A stretch of 64,000 nt of DNA from Dolomedes plantarius (Eukaryota; Arthropoda; Arachnida; Araneae; Dolomedidae), in the NCBI GenBank assembly GCA_907164885.2, contig OU015495.1:212026495-212090494 (forward strand). The letters run 5' to 3'. The notes under the pieces are model-generated. The model was not told where the DNA came from and made no database searches. It worked only from the letters and a program-made list of their open reading frames with translations. The position numbers and the translations under genes are program-made. Below are positions 25,861 through 37,861 of the stretch, in pieces. Position 1 is the first letter of the stretch, and each line of letters begins with the position of its first letter.

Positions 25861-27269
25861 CACTGCTGGCCACTGTAAATGCAACACTCTGAAGGAAACA
25901 TGCAAATAACATGAAATTTACAACATGCATTAGCGGAGGTGAGATATGCAAATGATTAGAATTTCAGCTCAGACGGACATCACGCGCGCCTGTGGCGCCA
26001 CTTCAAAGCGCTATTTAAGGCTTGGAGATTTCGACGATTTCAAGTTCGGCAATTGTGTTTTTCTTGTGGTTTTTTCAAAAAAACGATCAATTATGCCTCG
26101 TCGAAAACAGCGATCATCTTTTGATCAAGTATCCAAGTTCGACAGAGGAAGGATAGTGGCCTACCGAGACTGTGGATTATCTTTCAGGGAAATCGGTAGT
26201 CGTGTTGGACGAAACCAAACAACTGTAATGCGGATATGTGATCGTTGGATGCAGGAGGGTACGACGGACCGGCGTGTTCGATCGCATCCACCTCAGCGCA
26301 TCACTTCACGTGATGACAGGCAAATTGTGCGCATGGCAGTGACGGATCGCTCAGTCACATCACGAACCATAGCACAGCACATGCAGTCTGTAACGCATCA
26401 TCCAGTGTCTGCGCGTACCATTCGACACCGTTTACAGCAGAGTGGTCTGTCCGCAAGACGTCCATTGCTTTGTCTACCCTTGACGCAGAACCACAGACGT
26501 CTCCGCCGCCAATGGTGCGATGACAGAAGGATGTGGACGGCAGAATGGAATGAAATTGTCTTTACTGACGAGTCACGCTTCTGTCTGCAACACCACGATG
26601 GTCGCATTCGAGTCTGGAGACACCGTGAAGAGAGGATGCTGAACAGCTGCGTTATGCACCGCCACACTGGTCCTGCACCGAGTATTATGGTATGGGGCGG
26701 TATTGGATATCACTCTCGCACACCTCTAGTACGCATTGCCGGTACTTTAAACAGCCAGCGCTATATCTCCGAAGTGTTGGATCCAGTTGTCCTTCCTTAC
26801 CTTCAGGGCTTGCCCACAGCCATATTTCAACAGCATAATGCGTGACCACACGTGGCACACATTGTCCAACGGTTCTTCATCAATCGCCAGATTGAATGGC
26901 TTCACTGGCCGCCTCGCTCTCCGGATCTTTCGCCGATAGATGACATGTGGTCCATGGTTGCTCTACGATTGACCCAGATTCCATCCCCAGCTGCCACAGG
27001 AGATCAACTTTGGCAACGTGTGGAAGCTGCTTGGTCTGCTGTACCCCAAGAACTCATCCAAAGTCTCTTTGAATCAATGCCGAGGCGTGTGGCAGCGGTG
27101 ATCTCCAACAATGGCGGCTACTCTGGCTACTGATTTTGGCAGGAACCACACTTCACAGAAGTCTATAAATTTAATCATTTGATACTTGGTCAACATGTTA
27201 TCTACAAAATAAATTTTGTTGTGATATCTCTTGTCTTTCTTGGTGTTGCAATTTGGGTGGCCAGCAGTG
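25861..27269 (+). mobile_element. Tc1-type element, 1409 bp
   Basis: Imperfect terminal repeats both start CACTGCTGGCCAC and share TGCAACAC about 8 bp further in. TA flanks both ends (25859-25860, 27270-27271). Length and layout match full-size Tc1-like elements, and a transposase frame fills most of it. Confidence 0.95.
26093..27133 (+). pseudogene. Tc1-like transposase, one stop and damaged active site
   Basis: The start at 26093 gives the usual N terminus with a paired helix-turn-helix (FDQVSKFDRGRIVAYRDCGL, then GRNQTTVMRICDRW). The full frame is 346 codons, normal for Tc1, and stays in one phase throughout. A TGA interrupts at 26843-26845. The first catalytic Asp is present (TDESRF, residue 159). 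The second is His (QQHNA, residue 248). The third position, normally Glu, is Asp (SPIDDMW, residue 283). The 34-residue gap between positions two and three fits DD34E. The C terminus ends with an SMPRRVAAVI motif typical of the family. An upstream in-phase extension to 25946 is probably not used. It is inactive as it stands. Confidence 0.93.
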
Positions 27270-27271
27270 TA

Positions 27272-28206
27272 TTTCAATTTAGTACCTACAGAGAAAATAT
27301 TTTATAATTTCGGCACATTAAAAGGGACTTAAATATTTTTACTTTCTTTCTGACATACATTACATGACACCACATTGTGCTAACGGGAAAAAGGAGACAG
27401 ATCGTCTAATAGTAAAACAGATTACAAACAGATGGAATAGTTAACATCAAAGCATACATAACACATCAAAAACGCGTAAAATTGCGAGGCATTGATCGTA
27501 AGAATCTTGGAATTTTCTTTCTAGCGTGATAAACCTACCTATTGTAAAAAGAAACAGTGACAGATTACATGTTCTAATTCTGTACGAAAGCAGTTTCTTT
27601 TTGCGTCCTAAACCACACACAGACAGGTTACCAACAATAACTATAGGCGTTTTATTTAATTCATGGGATATATTATTTGAAAGAAAGAATTTTCTTTTAG
27701 TTACTCACTATGCTTCTATTAACTTTTCAGGGTGTCTTACGTTATAAGCAACTTGAAGTATGTTCGGAGGTAAAATCATTAAAAAGCATTTTCTTGGTTT
27801 TAATTTTTAGCTTTAGAAATGTTTTCAGATTTATAAAAGCTTTAACTTGTAATTAATTATAACAGATAATGAATTTCATTATTTTTGAACTAATTCCAGG
27901 CACTACGGGATTTATTGTGTCATAATTTCCATATTAATTACCGATATCGTTGTACCTAATGCCCCTGGGTCGGAAGTTTCAGAGCAGGTCCATACAGGCT
28001 TCGGGCTGAGTAGTGAGGTTCCGTCTGTAATAGCACCACAAGGGTCGGAGTCCGACTTGGCTAGGGTCCACCAAAACTTTGACCGAACCCCCCCAGGTGC
28101 GATATCTGTAGGGATCGTACCTTCCCAACCCACTGACTCCATAAAATGGCTTTCGGATCTTCAGATTTAACGTGGTCATAACCAGCCTAAACACGTAAGT
28201 ATTTAA
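27272..28206. other. No gene recognised; GC-rich island at about 27955-28180
   Basis: The island includes CTTCGGGCTGAGTAGTGAGG and GACCGAACCCCCCCAGGTGC. Its composition stands out sharply and suggests a SINE or short exon-like insertion, but no A/B boxes or splice frame were found. Confidence 0.35.
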
Positions 28207-28930
28207 GGGGACTTTCAGAATTGTGAAATTTGTCCAAAAATTCGATTTTTGTTTATTTATTGAATTGTGAAACTACGGATGAGTAGGAATGTGTTGCAAA
28301 AATAATTTTTAATTTCTGCGATTACATTCCTAGTTATAGGCATTTGTATTTAATTTAGATATTGCGTGGTTACTAATAGCAATAACTTCAAATGTGTTTT
28401 TCTCAAAATAAATATTTTCGTGTCATACGAATATTCAAACTGCTCCGGGCGCATTTCTAATTATCGCATTGCTTTGAAATTTATAGTTTTATATACCTAA
28501 CTGTATATCAAATAAATCTTATTGAAAATAATGATTATTCGTAGCTCAGAATTTCTAAATTTTGTACCTGAAAAGATGATTTATATGTATTTTGCGTAAT
28601 AAAAAGGGTGTTTATAAAAGGGTTTTTTATTATTATTTTTTTCTCTTTATATTCTTAATGAATGCTTAAAATAAGCAATATGTTTCGTTGTTAGTTCTAT
28701 AAGGTACCCTGTAAATAAAAATGACCATATTATATGCAAAAGAAATGCGCATGGAACATTTTTAATGAGGCCAATTTTTGATATAATTAATAATTCATAA
28801 TTCATAAATTATTAATATTTTATAATTAAATTTTAACCACTTTTACAAATCTATGGTACCAATCACATATTCAAATTTCAAGCAGATCCTTTCAAAACAA
28901 AAAAGTTAGGTTTGAAGGTCCACTGTCCCC
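28207..28930. mobile_element. TTAA-type MITE, copy 1 (724 bp)
   Basis: Left end GGGGACTTTC follows TTAA (28203-28206); right end GGTCCACTGTCCCC is followed by TTGA, a one-base variant of TTAA. The left terminus lacks the AGTGGAC heptamer present in copy 2. The interior is about 90% similar by eye to copy 2 along its whole length, including ATGCAAAAGAAATGCGC and TAATGAGGCCAATTTT. Non-coding. Confidence 0.88.
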
Positions 28931-29335
28931 TTGACGGCGCTTGTCGGGATTCGATCCAAAAGTACCGAAAGCCGATAGGCTACCTCGGGCCTGTTTATCG
29001 TCTTACAGAACGTTTATACCAGGATTCTTCCGGCAACCTAATTAAAAGACTACACAACCTGTTATTGTCGTCTGAAAATATTACTGCAAAAGACTTTTCA
29101 ATCTCAATTTAGCACAATGATTGTTTTCCTATAAATATTCAATTGGCATAAATTATTTTATAGTTTCTTGCATTGCTATTATTACTATCGCATTGTGATC
29201 TTTTTTAAATTTCAAACAATTTCTTTTGAGCTAACTACAAGTAAATTATCATTATGCAGCCATCAGCGTGGATGTTTGGCATCATGCCGTAGAATAGATT
29301 TCTTTAAAAGAAATCACATGTTTCATCTGTGTCTA
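28931..29335. other. Spacer, no gene recognised
   Basis: A 66-codon frame (28912-29112) starts inside the MITE and has no motif. Nothing else recognised. Confidence 0.4.
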
Positions 29336-30269
29336 CAGAGGCTGTTCGCACATTTTTTAGACGATTTTCGTAAGCGGTAATAAAAAATCGTTTGCTGCAA
29401 AAGAAATAATTGCAATTGTACTATGTTTTTAAAAGTCAAAATTATCGTCTGCGGCTTGAAAGTTTTGTTTTTATTCAAAATGGCGTTTTTAACAAAGCAG
29501 TGGTTCGAAGGCTACATTTATGCTTTTTCCGAAGAGAAATTTGCATACTCCGTTATCCAAAAACGATGTGAGAGTCATGGTTTTGTGATATCTAAAGCGT
29601 CGATAGGTAATATCGTCAACGAGAAAGGAAAAAAACGTCAAATTGGAGCCTCAAGTGGGACAAAAATTTCAAAAAAGTATCTTAGGAAAAAACGGACATC
29701 TTCGACTATTGCAAAGGTACGTTGTTTAATGTTAAAATAAAACCCCCTAGTCAAAGGACAGTTCCAAAATGTCCACTGTAAACAAAGTGATAAACGTTGA
29801 TTTAAATCTTAAGAAAGCAATAAAACGCAATGTGCATCGTCTTCTTCCAAATCATATCGCTGAACGCTGGACACGCTGCAGAATTCTATATGAGAAACAC
29901 TTATCCAAAGAAAAATGGAAAACAATTGTCACAATAGATGAATCATGGGTGTATTTAAATGATTGCAACAAAAAATACTTATGGGTATGGATGGCACCTA
30001 TGGATTTTTGTGCTTTCGGACTTTAAAAATCTGCATTATCCAAACGTCGTCCCAAAACCCTTACAGGACTCTGGAAAGCTGTTCAGGAGGAATGGGATAG
30101 AATAACTCTTCTGGTACTTCACAAGGCAGTATTATCCTGGAAATTGTGGTGTCGAAAGATAGTTCAGAATAAGGGATGTCAAATAGAACATTTAAAACAC
30201 AAGAATTTTATGTAATTTAGTTTTGTGAATACAATATACATCGTCTAAAAAATGTGTGAACAGCCTCTG
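29336..30269 (+). mobile_element. Tc1/mariner-superfamily element, 934 bp, internally deleted
   Basis: Ends are CAGAGGCTGTTCGCACATTT and the reverse complement of ATGTGTGAACAGCCTCTG, one mismatch over about 30 bp (continuing TTTAGACGAT). TA flanks both ends (29334-29335, 30270-30271). Confidence 0.95.
29480..30214 (+). pseudogene. Tc1/mariner-type transposase relic
   Basis: Three pieces in order. Piece one, 29480-29740 (MAFLTKQWFEGY...), carries the N-terminal helix-turn-helix with CESHGFVISKASIGNIVNEK. Piece two, 29769-30026, carries HIAERWTRCRILYE and the first catalytic Asp in TIDESWVYL. Piece three, about 30032-30214, is a C-terminal tail (RRPKTLTGLWKAVQEEWDRI). A phase change separates pieces one and two. 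The second and third catalytic residues are absent, so a central deletion removed much of the active site near 30020. Non-functional. Confidence 0.88.
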
Positions 30270-30271
30270 TA

Positions 30272-32010
30272 ATGGTCTTTAATAAATGTGAATAAATGAA
30301 GCAAAGGTTAAAAAACCATTTAATAAACTTTCAAATTTATCTGCGACTGTAATAAGGAGATTGCTCTGTATAAATTTTATATTTAAGAGTCTTTTATTTT
30401 CTGTATTTTTAGAATTATTTTAGAAGAACTTCATATAAGTGAAATTTATAAAAATTACCGCATTATATCGTTTGAATTTCGACCAAGTATTCTCAGAATT
30501 ACCTCTATCTTTCTATGGCTAAGAAATGAAATTGAGCTGTCGTGCAGAAATCCAGTGAACTTACACCATCAAAACACGGCTAACGAATGACTAACGAACC
30601 TCGCATTATGTTCCTCGAGAGGGACACGGGGAACTCATGTCCCTACTTTTTACTTTTACTTTCAAAGGCACCACAACTTTTAATGATCTGCTAAACTTTC
30701 TCACAGTTTGTCCCACAACTATTGACTGAAATGAGAATTTAAAACAGAACTTTACGGGAAAATGATTTGTAAACTAACCTTAACAAGTCATGTCCTGATT
30801 TTATATCATGATTCTCAGGTTGCACACTGAGATAACTTTCAATTAGTTTTAAATAGAGTTTCTCAAAAAATCAGTTATCATATAATTAAACCTTAAGTAT
30901 TTGTTGATTAGATCTTATATAATTTGTTTGATATAAATAGGAAAAATTATTGCTTTCTGTAATATTTATTAAATTTTAATTTTTATAATGTGATTTTATA
31001 ATTATATTTAGAATTAATTTTTAACTCTGAAATGTTTTATTTATGCTAGTAGATTAAAATAATCTGACAGTATTTTATAATACAACTTCATCCTTATGAA
31101 ATATTGCTTTTTCTGTCATGACAATGGAGATATGTGTTTGTCAGTGAGTCAAAAACTATAATCTCATATAAGATATGTATTTATTATATCTGTCTCACTT
31201 TTAATAAACTATGTCAAATTTATTTACTTAACTTAAGTATTTTAATCGTGAAAAAGTGGGATACAAGAAATTAAATAACAATCATTTCCTATATCTAATT
31301 TTTTACTTAAAATACCGTTTTCATTCTGACAAAATATTTCTTTCGATCTAATACGCTCTACAAAAACTTTTTCAGATAACGATATGAAAGTTTTCATGTC
31401 AAGTTTCAAGAAAAAAACTTTATATCCTTTTTTATAACCTCCGACCAAATTCTGAAAAATTGGAATCCGTCTAGTTGAGAGTTAAAAAAAAAATACCCTT
31501 TTGAAAACTACCGCAGAAAAGAGTTTTCTTATGAAATTTTTAAAAGTCTATAGGAGAATGACCAATCAAATAGTGTCATGCCATATATTAAGTATAATAT
31601 AAAACTTAACATTATGCGAACATATTATAAAAATAATTTCCTTATATATTAAATATATGCATTTTCGCAGGATATTATGATAAATTTTTAAGTTCTTTTG
31701 TAAGTATTCATAGGAATATGAAGTGCAGTAAAATACCATCTCAGTGAAAGTTTCTAGAATTTCTTTTCCAAAATTATATTTTGTAATGTAATTAAATAAT
31801 AATGTTAAAGACTTATGGTATTGAGAGTCATTTTTTATGGATATTCGTATTTTACTTTTGTATCCAAATTTTTCCTCTTTTTTCTTGTATGTGAGTCCCT
31901 ACTACTATGTTTATTTGTTTTGTCTATAATCCGCGTATTTTTTTTCATGTTTTCAATTTGTTTGCTTTTGTTTTGTTACTCCCTAATTTAACGACAATGG
32001 CTTTATAGGG

Positions 32011-32012
<2 letters not shown>
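30272..32012. other. AT-rich sequence, no gene seen
   Basis: A slightly GC-richer patch at 30535-30660 (CACGGCTAACGAATGACTAA) has no assignable identity. No coding frame with motifs. Confidence 0.45.

Positions 32013-32090
<78 letters not shown>
32013..32090. repeat. (TA)n microsatellite
   Basis: Pure TA tract directly preceding the first 618-bp direct repeat. A shorter TA tract (about 34539-34568) precedes the second copy in the same position. Confidence 0.95.
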
Positions 32091-32093
<3 letters not shown>

Positions 32094-32708
32094 GTTGGTA
32101 TATACTCTGGAACACCTGGAGCAATTTAAACCAAACTTGATACACATATGACTTATCTTAAAAAAAATACTGGGTGGATAAGACATCCCTAGCACCCTTA
32201 AGGGTAAGGGTGGAAAAGGGGTACCATGTAAAAATAATCGAAAACGACTGATGTTACTATCGAATCCATAGTTTCCGGGGTAGCTGAGAGGAATAGTGAC
32301 ATTCTTGATGTCATTTAAGTGCAAGTGCAACCCCCATCACCATGGAGGGGGGGGATGAGAAGGGGAAAATAAAATGTCCAAAATGACCCTAGATGTCCCA
32401 ATTAGCCTGGTAACGCCGGGCAAACAGCTAGTAACCAATAAAAGTCGGGCACGCTAGCCCTCGGTGCAAGAATATACAAAGTTATGTGTATATAAATTGA
32501 GTTACAACACTGTGAATCTGCTACCTATGGCAAAATACTGTCCAGGGTTCACTTTTCCCCGTGCATTTAGTAGCGTCCATTTCTGTGATAAGAGTAAATC
32601 TTTGGGGTCACTAGCTTTCTGTTATTTAATTATGTAGGACTGGAAAAGAGAGATATATTCATTGAAGCTTTGATATTTATAGAAGAGTTAAAATCACAAT
32701 AGTCAAAT
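32091..32708 (+). repeat. Penelope-type direct repeat, left copy (618 bp)
   Basis: Starts AATGTTGGTATATACTCTGG and ends CACAATAGTCAAAT. About 340 bp in, it carries CCTGGTAACGCCGGGC, a hairpin with 5-bp stem, followed by AAACAGCTAG and T. That is a Helitron-like 3' terminus, so the repeat may have captured one. The RT reading frame opens exactly at its right edge. Confidence 0.9.
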
Positions 32709-33940
32709 GCTTATCTGAAAACTAAGCCAAAAAATCTTCATGTAAATTTGAATACCTTAAAACCGGCTATAACTGCTTTACAAGATCATTTTGCTATAAC
32801 TTATGTTGATAAAGTTTCTGCTAACTATGCATTTATATGCAAAAACTTTTATTGTGAAAAACAATTACAGTGCTATAATGATAATACTGTTTATAAAAAA
32901 CTAGATTCTACGTCTTGTACTATACAAAATCGTATCAAAGCGTTATATCGTTGTGCAGGTTATGATATTAAAAATCTTAGGTTTCCTTATTTAGTCTTAA
33001 TCCCTATATTTCATAAATCGCCTGTTAAATTTAGAACTGTTACTGTGGGCTGCAATACATACTTAACGCTTGCTAATAATAAACTTTTAAACATACTTAA
33101 AATAGTTTATAAAAAATAATTAAAGAGGGTGGCTATTTCATCAATAATAGCTTAGAAATAGTTAAACAGATAAAAGGTAAAGGTGATATAACAAACGTTA
33201 AAAGCTACGATTTTACGGATCTTTTCAACTCTATCGACCTAAAAGATCTCTATAGTATTATTCATGGATTATACGATCAATATGATTTAAAGACGTATAT
33301 AGCTGAAAATAAATATCGTGCGTTATTAGATTTTGTACTTTATGAAACAGTTTTATATAATGGTAGTAACTTCTTTAAACAAATACAAGGAATACCAATG
33401 GGTGGAGGATGCTCATCTGCTTTAGCAGATATATACCTTCACTTTTATGAAAGAGGTGTAATGATTCTAAATGAACTTATGTTTTTCCGATATGTAGATG
33501 ATATACTCATATGTTTTAATGAAAACTTAAATGAAATAGATATTAATTTTTACCCTAAAAATCTTAAACTAGTGGAGACTGATAAAGATAACTATGGAAA
33601 TTTGGTATTTTTAGACTTGAGTTTAAATGTTAATCAAAATCTAATATCATACTGTCTATAAGAAAAACGCGAGTTTTACAACTTTAAAACTGTTAGGATT
33701 ATGAACTGGAATAATGCTCTACATTTAAATATTAAACGCAATATAGTTACTAACCAGTTAATACGTTGTCAACGATTACATTCAAACAAAAAAACTATGG
33801 ACGTCAGTATAATTAAATTCTTAACTATAGCTATTGACCAGGGTTTTCCCGTCAATTTCCTCGTATCTATTCTAACCCAGTTTTTTAATCTAGACAATAA
33901 AGATTGTATGAATCGTTTTAAAATAAGTTGGCAACACTAA
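32703..33940 (+). pseudogene. Penelope-type reverse transcriptase, two lesions
   Basis: Part one (to 33119) holds the region before the RT fingers, with LRFPYLVLIPIFHKSPVKFR. Part two, in another phase, continues with YDFTDLFNSIDLKDLYSI, then IQGIPMGGGCSSALADIY and the catalytic YVDD (33491-33502). The C-terminal thumb-like part runs to 33940. Two breaks are visible: a phase change at an A6 run (33111-33116), and an in-phase TAA at 33659-33661. The 5' end appears to be cut at the repeat boundary, since a stop lies just before 32703 and no Met is near. What is known of the family: the RT primes reverse transcription at the target site. A relationship to other non-LTR RT groups cannot be excluded. 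Confidence 0.78.
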
Positions 33941-34533
33941 AAAAATTTCCCTAATACGGCGATATTTATCCCTACTATGTCTATAAAATGTGAGTGTGCA
34001 AGGGTTTCGTGTCTCTTTGCTTGGTGGGAGCTAAGTATTTTGTATATATATAGTGTATATGTTAGTGAATAATTATTTAGTTAATTAGTATTATTCTATT
34101 TCTGTAACTTAGTATTAAGATTTTTTTCATTCTATTCATCTTGAAATTATGTTTTAGTTGACTACATTAGTAAACTATCTGGTTTAACTTATCTATTTCA
34201 CCTAAAATATTTTTCCTCTTCATAATTTTTTATTACTGTCTTGGTGTTATAGCCGACCTCCGGGAGTGTTGCCTGACTTAAAACATGTTTAACCGGGGTT
34301 GGGGGGTCACAACCCCCCCCCCCAGTCATCAACTATACCACCTCCGATTCCGTTTTTTGCCTATTTATATATGTCAATCTTATTTCAGGTTAGAGGAGTA
34401 TTAAATGGTCACATCTGCCCTTTTAATTATCTTAATTTTAAATATCCATATTTCGTAAATATTTTTGTGAGCAGCTTAGCGCCTAAAATTTATTTACTCT
34501 TTTTTGTTTCATATTAAGTAATTTACATTTGTA

Positions 34534-34538
<5 letters not shown>
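33941..34538. other. 3' region of the Penelope-like element
   Basis: Non-coding AT-rich sequence with a GGGGGG...CCCCCCCCCCCC stretch at 34299-34322. No endonuclease motif in any frame. Confidence 0.5.
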
Positions 34539-34568
<30 letters not shown>

Positions 34569-34571
<3 letters not shown>

Positions 34572-35187
34572 GTTGGTATATACTCTGGAACACCTGGAGC
34601 AATTTAAACCAAACTTGATACACATATGACTTATCTTAAAAAAAATACTGGGTGGATAAGACATCCCTAGCACCCTTAAGGGTAAGGGTGGAAAAGGGGT
34701 AACATGTAAAAATAATCGAAAACGACTGATGTTACTATCGAATCCATAGTTTCCGGGGTAGCTGAGAGGAATAGTGACATTCTTGATGTCATTTAAGTGC
34801 AAGTGCAACCCCCATCACCATGGAGGGGGGGGGATGAGAAGGGGAAAATAAAATGTCCAAAATGACCCTACATGTCCCAATTACCCTGGTAACGCCGGGC
34901 AAACAGCTACTAACCAATAAAAGTCGGGCACGCTAGCCCTCGGTGCAAGAATATACAAAGTTATGTGTATATAAACTGAGTTACAACACTGTGAATCTGC
35001 TACCTATGGCAAAATACTGTCCAGGGTTCACTTTTCCCCGTGCATTTAGTAGCGTCCATTTCTGTGATAAGAGTAAATCTTTGGGGTCACTAGCTTTCTG
35101 TTATTTAATTATGTAGGACTGGAAAAGAGAGATATATTCATTGAAGCTTTGATATTTATAGAAGAGTTAAAATCACAATAGTCAAAT
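34569..35187 (+). repeat. Penelope-type direct repeat, right copy (619 bp)
   Basis: Same sequence as the left copy apart from about six substitutions and one extra G in a G run. Its CTAG is CTAC here. The short distance between copies implies a recent origin. Confidence 0.9.
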
Positions 35188-35926
35188 AAATAGTCCCGAT
35201 TTATTTGACGAGGCATAAACTATTATTTATTTGACGAGGCATTCCCGTTGTTGCCTTGTCGAATATATAGCATGCAGAACTAAACAGTGCTTACTATTTA
35301 GAATTTAATATTAGTCTCATTCGGGTCTCTAATGAGCTTTCAAAACATGCCTTTAGATATCAAAGTCCTACATGGCGTTTTATTTGTTGAATAGAAGCTT
35401 TGATCGAAAAATGACACCTTTTCAGCAGTCCCATTAGAAACATAACAATGTGTCTAACTGGTTCAATGTGGCCTGTTTGAAAATCTCGCTTTATAATTCC
35501 AGGAGAAAAATCCCCCTGGTTACGGGATACTTTAGTTCTGCTTGATTGTCCCCTTTTGACATTACGGGAAAACATCACGTACACCATTGGGCAATAGTTT
35601 AAAGAAAATCTAACAATCGCAATTTAAGCATTTCTTAGTTCATCATCCTATTGATTGATTTTGAAATTCATCCAGAAAAATATTTTATCCCTTAAAAGAT
35701 TGGGAGCTGACACACAAAGAAATGTTGTCCCGCGGATGTAATATATTTATGTAGTATTCTTTGTCACTGACACTGAACTAGAACTCACTGCAGAGCCACG
35801 AATTTTAAATTTCTAATTGCATCCTGCAACTATTTTTGTACTCATTCACACATTCTCAGAACAACATCGACTATAAATCAATTACTTGCGTATTTCATAA
35901 ACAATCCTTAGTTAAACGACACTTGA
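35188..35926. other. No gene recognised
   Basis: Opens with a short tandem duplication of TTTATTTGACGAGGCAT (35201-35243). A 75-codon antisense frame (35360-35587) has no motif. Confidence 0.4.
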
Positions 35927-35930
35927 TTAA

Positions 35931-36650
35931 GGGGACAGTGGACTTTCGAAATTGTGAAATTTGTACAAAAATTTTATTTTTTTATTTTATTGAATTGTGA
36001 AACTACGGACGAGTAGGAATGTGTCGCAAAAAGAATTTTTAAATTCTGCAATTACTTTCCTAGTTATAGGCATTTGTATTTAATTTAGATATTATGTGGT
36101 TACTAATAGCAATAACTTTAAATGTGCTTTTCTCAAAATAAAAATGTTCGTGTCATACGAATATTCAAACAGCTACAGGCGCATTCCTAATTATCGTATT
36201 GCTTTGAAATTTAAGTTTTATATACTTAACTGTATGTAAAATAAATCTTATTGAAAAAAATTATGCTTCGTAGCTCAGAATTTCTGAATTTTGTACTCGA
36301 AATGATGATTTATAGGTATTTTGCGTAAAAAAAAGGGTGTTTTCACTATTATTATTTTTTTCTCTTTATACTTTTAATGAATGCTTAAAATAAGTAATAA
36401 GTTTCATTGTCAGTTCTATAAGGTATCCTGTAAATAAAAATTACCATATTATATGCAAAAGAAATGCGCGTGGAACATTTTTAATGAGGCCAATTTTCGA
36501 TATAATTAATAATTCATGATTCATAAATTATTAATATTTCATCATTAAATTTTAACCACTTTTACATATCTATGGTACTAATCACATATTCAAATTTCAA
36601 ATAAATAAATTCAAAACAAAAAAAGCTAGGTTTGAAGGTCCACTGTCCCC
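35931..36650. mobile_element. TTAA-type MITE, copy 2 (720 bp)
   Basis: Perfect TTAA on both sides (35927-35930, 36651-36654). Terminal repeats are GGGGACAGTGGACTTTC on the left and GAAGGTCCACTGTCCCC on the right. Complete version of the element at 28207. Non-coding, so it would depend on a transposase supplied elsewhere; TTAA points to piggyBac-type enzymes. Confidence 0.92.
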
Positions 36651-36654
36651 TTAA

Positions 36655-37856
<1,202 letters not shown>

Positions 37857-37861
37857 TACAT

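Larger units (their letters stand above)
32091..35187 (+). mobile_element. Penelope-like retroelement with direct terminal repeats
   Basis: A reverse-transcriptase region is bracketed by two direct repeats, 32091-32708 and 34569-35187, that differ at only about six positions. Such LTR-like direct repeats arise in Penelope-like elements from tandem templates. The RT type fits: a long N-terminal region before the core, an IQGIPMG motif and a RYVDDI catalytic motif. No GIY-YIG endonuclease could be found downstream of the RT. The (TA)n before each repeat agrees with the TA-rich targets these elements often use. Confidence 0.7.

Noticed and set aside
32340..32360. CRISPR-like or other prokaryotic repeat systems
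   Set aside because: All tandem arrays in the window lack unique spacers between repeats, and the content is eukaryotic.
32091..32708. Hammerhead ribozyme in the Penelope-type repeat
   Set aside because: I looked for the CTGANGA...GAAA core on both strands; only CTGATGT near 32250 was seen, which lacks a required core base.
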